A stretch of 64,000 nucleotides of DNA, from NCBI RefSeq assembly GCF_013201665.1, contig NZ_CP053840.1, positions 1,302,001 through 1,366,000 of the forward strand, written 5' to 3'. The first letter of the stretch is position 1; every line of letters begins with the position of its first letter. The notes under the pieces are model-generated. The model worked only from the letters and a program-made list of their open reading frames with translations, was not told where the DNA came from and ran no database searches. This DNA comes from Arcobacter venerupis. GTDB taxonomy: Bacteria > Campylobacterota > Campylobacteria > Campylobacterales > Arcobacteraceae. Shown here piece after piece: positions 62,799 through 64,000 of this stretch. A program made the translations under genes and the position numbers.

Positions 62799-63725
62799 AT
62801 GAATAAAAAATATAGATTAATTACAAGAAGTGATATGGATGGTTTAGTATGTGGGACACTACTTATATACTTAGATATTATTGATGAAATTATTTTTGTT
62901 CATCCAAAAGATATGCAAGATGGGAAAATTGAAGTTACACCAAATGATATTACAACAAATCTTCCTTATGTTGATGGAGTATATTTAGCATTTGATCATC
63001 ATTATTCAGAAACATTAAGAAATGAAAAAAAAGATAACCACATTATAAATGCAAATGCTCCAAGTGCTGCACAAGTTGTTTATGATTATTATGATGGGGA
63101 TAATGCTTTCCCTGGATATTTTACAGGAATGATGAATGGAGCTAATAAAGCTGATAGTGCTGATTTTGTTGAAGATGACATTTTAAATCCACGCGCATGG
63201 GCATTACTTAGTTTTATTATGGATTCAAGAACAGGTTTAGGAAGATTTAAAGATTTTAGAATTTCAAATTATCAGCTTATGATGGATTTAATAAAATATT
63301 GTGCAAAACATAATATTGACCAGATTCTTGAATTACCAGATGTAAAAGAAAGAACAGATTTATATTTTAAATATGAAAATGAATTTAAAGAACAACTAAA
63401 AAAAGTAACAACAATAAAAGATAATTTACTGGTAATTGATTATAGATATGAAGAAATTATTTATCCTGGAAATAGATTCATGATTTACGCAATGCATCCA
63501 GAACAAAATATTTCAATACATATAATGTGGGCAAAAGATAGGGAAAAAGTAGCTTTTAGTGTTGGAAAATCAATAATAAATAAATCTTCAAAAACAAATG
63601 TTGGAGAACTTATGCTTAGATATGGTGGTGGGGGACATGAAGCAGCAGGTGGTTGTCAAATAGATGAAAAAGATTCTTTAATAGTTTTAGAAGAGTTAAT
63701 TAAACAAATTAATCAAGATGGATAA
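62799..63725 (+). CDS. DHH-family phosphoesterase
   Basis: 308 residues from ATG 62799 (GGTGA 5 nt upstream; a TTG at 62787 is weaker). N-terminal DHH domain: TRSDMDGLVCGTLL and AFDHHYSE (metal-binding DHH). C-terminal DHHA1 domain: RYGGGGHEAAGGCQ. Related to NrnA-type nano-RNase/pAp phosphatases and exopolyphosphatases; substrate not determined. A shared terminator separates it from the convergent HIT gene. Confidence 0.82.
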   Translation: MNKKYRLITRSDMDGLVCGTLLIYLDIIDEIIFVHPKDMQDGKIEVTPNDITTNLPYVDGVYLAFDHHYSETLRNEKKDNHIINANAPSAAQVVYDYYDGDNAFPGYFTGMMNGANKADSADFVEDDILNPRAWALLSFIMDSRTGLGRFKDFRISNYQLMMDLIKYCAKHNIDQILELPDVKERTDLYFKYENEFKEQLKKVTTIKDNLLVIDYRYEEIIYPGNRFMIYAMHPEQNISIHIMWAKDREKVAFSVGKSIINKSSKTNVGELMLRYGGGGHEAAGGCQIDEKDSLIVLEELIKQINQDG

Positions 63726-63750
63726 AAGAAGCTTTTAGAGCTTCTTTTTT
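63724..63750. terminator. bidirectional terminator between DHH and HIT genes
   Basis: AAAAGAAGCT-TTTAG-AGCTTCTTTT, T-run on both strands, starting inside the DHH stop codon and spanning the HIT stop. Confidence 0.65.
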
Positions 63751-64000
63751 AGATTTTGATAAAATTCTTCAAAAGAGGGTAAATCTAAATTTGCTTCTCT
63801 TTGTTTTTTACCCCACATTGGTTCTGGGAAATATGAATCTTCTTCAAATCTTGCCATTATGTGAAAATGTACATGAGGAACATAATTTCCAAAAGAGGCA
63901 ATATTTATTTTTTTAGGATTGAAATAATCTAACATCTCTTTTTCAATAATATCAAGATACTTAAATATTTCTTGTTTAGTTTGGCTATTACATTGCGAAA
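63735..64000 (-). CDS. HIT family protein, C-terminal part (cut by window end)
   Basis: The frame is open from the window end to its stop at 63735; the ATG at 63935 is internal because coding continues upstream (QTKQEIFKYLDIIEKEM, then DYFNPKKINIASFGN). HIT signature HVHFHIMARF (HxHxH) is present, with PHVHFH as the nucleotide-hydrolase catalytic triad. ~88 visible residues; the N-terminal part lies beyond 64000. It hydrolyses nucleotide phosphoramidates or similar. Confidence 0.88.
   Translation of the reverse strand, partial: SQCNSQTKQEIFKYLDIIEKEMLDYFNPKKINIASFGNYVPHVHFHIMARFEEDSYFPEPMWGKKQREANLDLPSFEEFYQNLKKKL

Noticed and set aside
1-64000. CRISPR arrays, tRNA or rRNA genes
   Set aside because: No regular direct repeats with spacers and no cloverleaf or rRNA-like sequence were recognised by reading.

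Overview
The window is very AT-rich, densely packed bacterial chromosome. Gene content and sequence style point to a Campylobacterota member of the Arcobacter/Aliarcobacter type: an unusually long TrmB of about 400 residues, the ~395-residue DapD form, a group 1 sigma factor with a long acidic insert, a Ni ECF transporter of NikKMLQO type, a complete hyp hydrogenase-maturation set, many c-di-GMP and chemotaxis genes, and TATAAT-like -10 boxes without clear -35 boxes. This assignment is inferred from recognition of families, not from a search. No rRNA, tRNA, CRISPR array or intact insertion sequence was recognised, and no gene-free stretch exceeds about 210 bp.

Layout. 1-8.2 kb: housekeeping and small metabolic genes (hydrolase fragment, DinB-like, PhzF, DUF420/DUF3817 membrane proteins, B12-type radical SAM, DUF481 outer-membrane protein, DUF808, polysaccharide deacetylase, HI0933 flavoprotein). 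8.3-12.2 kb: a periplasmic-sensing diguanylate cyclase and a methyl-accepting chemotaxis protein. 12.3-15.4 kb: nickel uptake operon nikK-M-L-Q-O behind a NikR-like inverted repeat. 15.4-17.2 kb: an MFS transporter and a degenerate IS1016/IS1595-like protein, both apparently leaderless. 17.4-24.6 kb: type I restriction-modification system hsdM-hsdS-(DUF1016 nuclease)-hsdR. 24.6-33.2 kb: hydrogenase maturation cluster (His-rich NifX-like protein, cytochrome c, hypB, hypC, hypD, hypE, hypA), split between hypD and hypE by a 3.9-kb block of a beta-hydroxyacid dehydrogenase, mcrC, mcrB and a MazG-like gene. 33.4-38.1 kb: livK-H-M-G-F branched-chain amino acid ABC transporter. 38.1-42.7 kb: diguanylate cyclase, TerB-like protein, two small proteins, a pseudopilin and priA. 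42.8-45.9 kb: dapD and an ABC-F ATPase. 45.9-53.2 kb: a tightly packed minus-strand operon, rluA-type synthase, FN3 lipoprotein, trmB, ftsE, ftsX, envC-like, yaiI, DUF234. 53.2-58.4 kb: rodA, TonB-like protein, hemL, ppnP, atpZ-like. 58.4-64 kb: rpoD with a companion gene, leuD-leuB, a DHH phosphoesterase and a HIT protein cut by the window end.

How genes work together. Nickel import (nikKMLQO) supplies the metal that HypA/HypB insert into [NiFe]-hydrogenase, whose structural genes and hypF lie outside the window. The type I system and the McrBC module form a restriction island that flanks and interrupts the hyp cluster. FtsE-FtsX plus the EnvC-like protein form the divisome module that activates peptidoglycan amidases.

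The most unusual observations are: a ~107-bp imperfect palindromic element between hypB and hypC; several genes whose -10 box ends only 5-7 nt before the start codon, implying leaderless mRNAs; two genes that seem to use non-canonical starts (AUC for a pseudopilin, AUU for a DUF234 protein); and the McrCB/MazG insertion inside the hyp genes.
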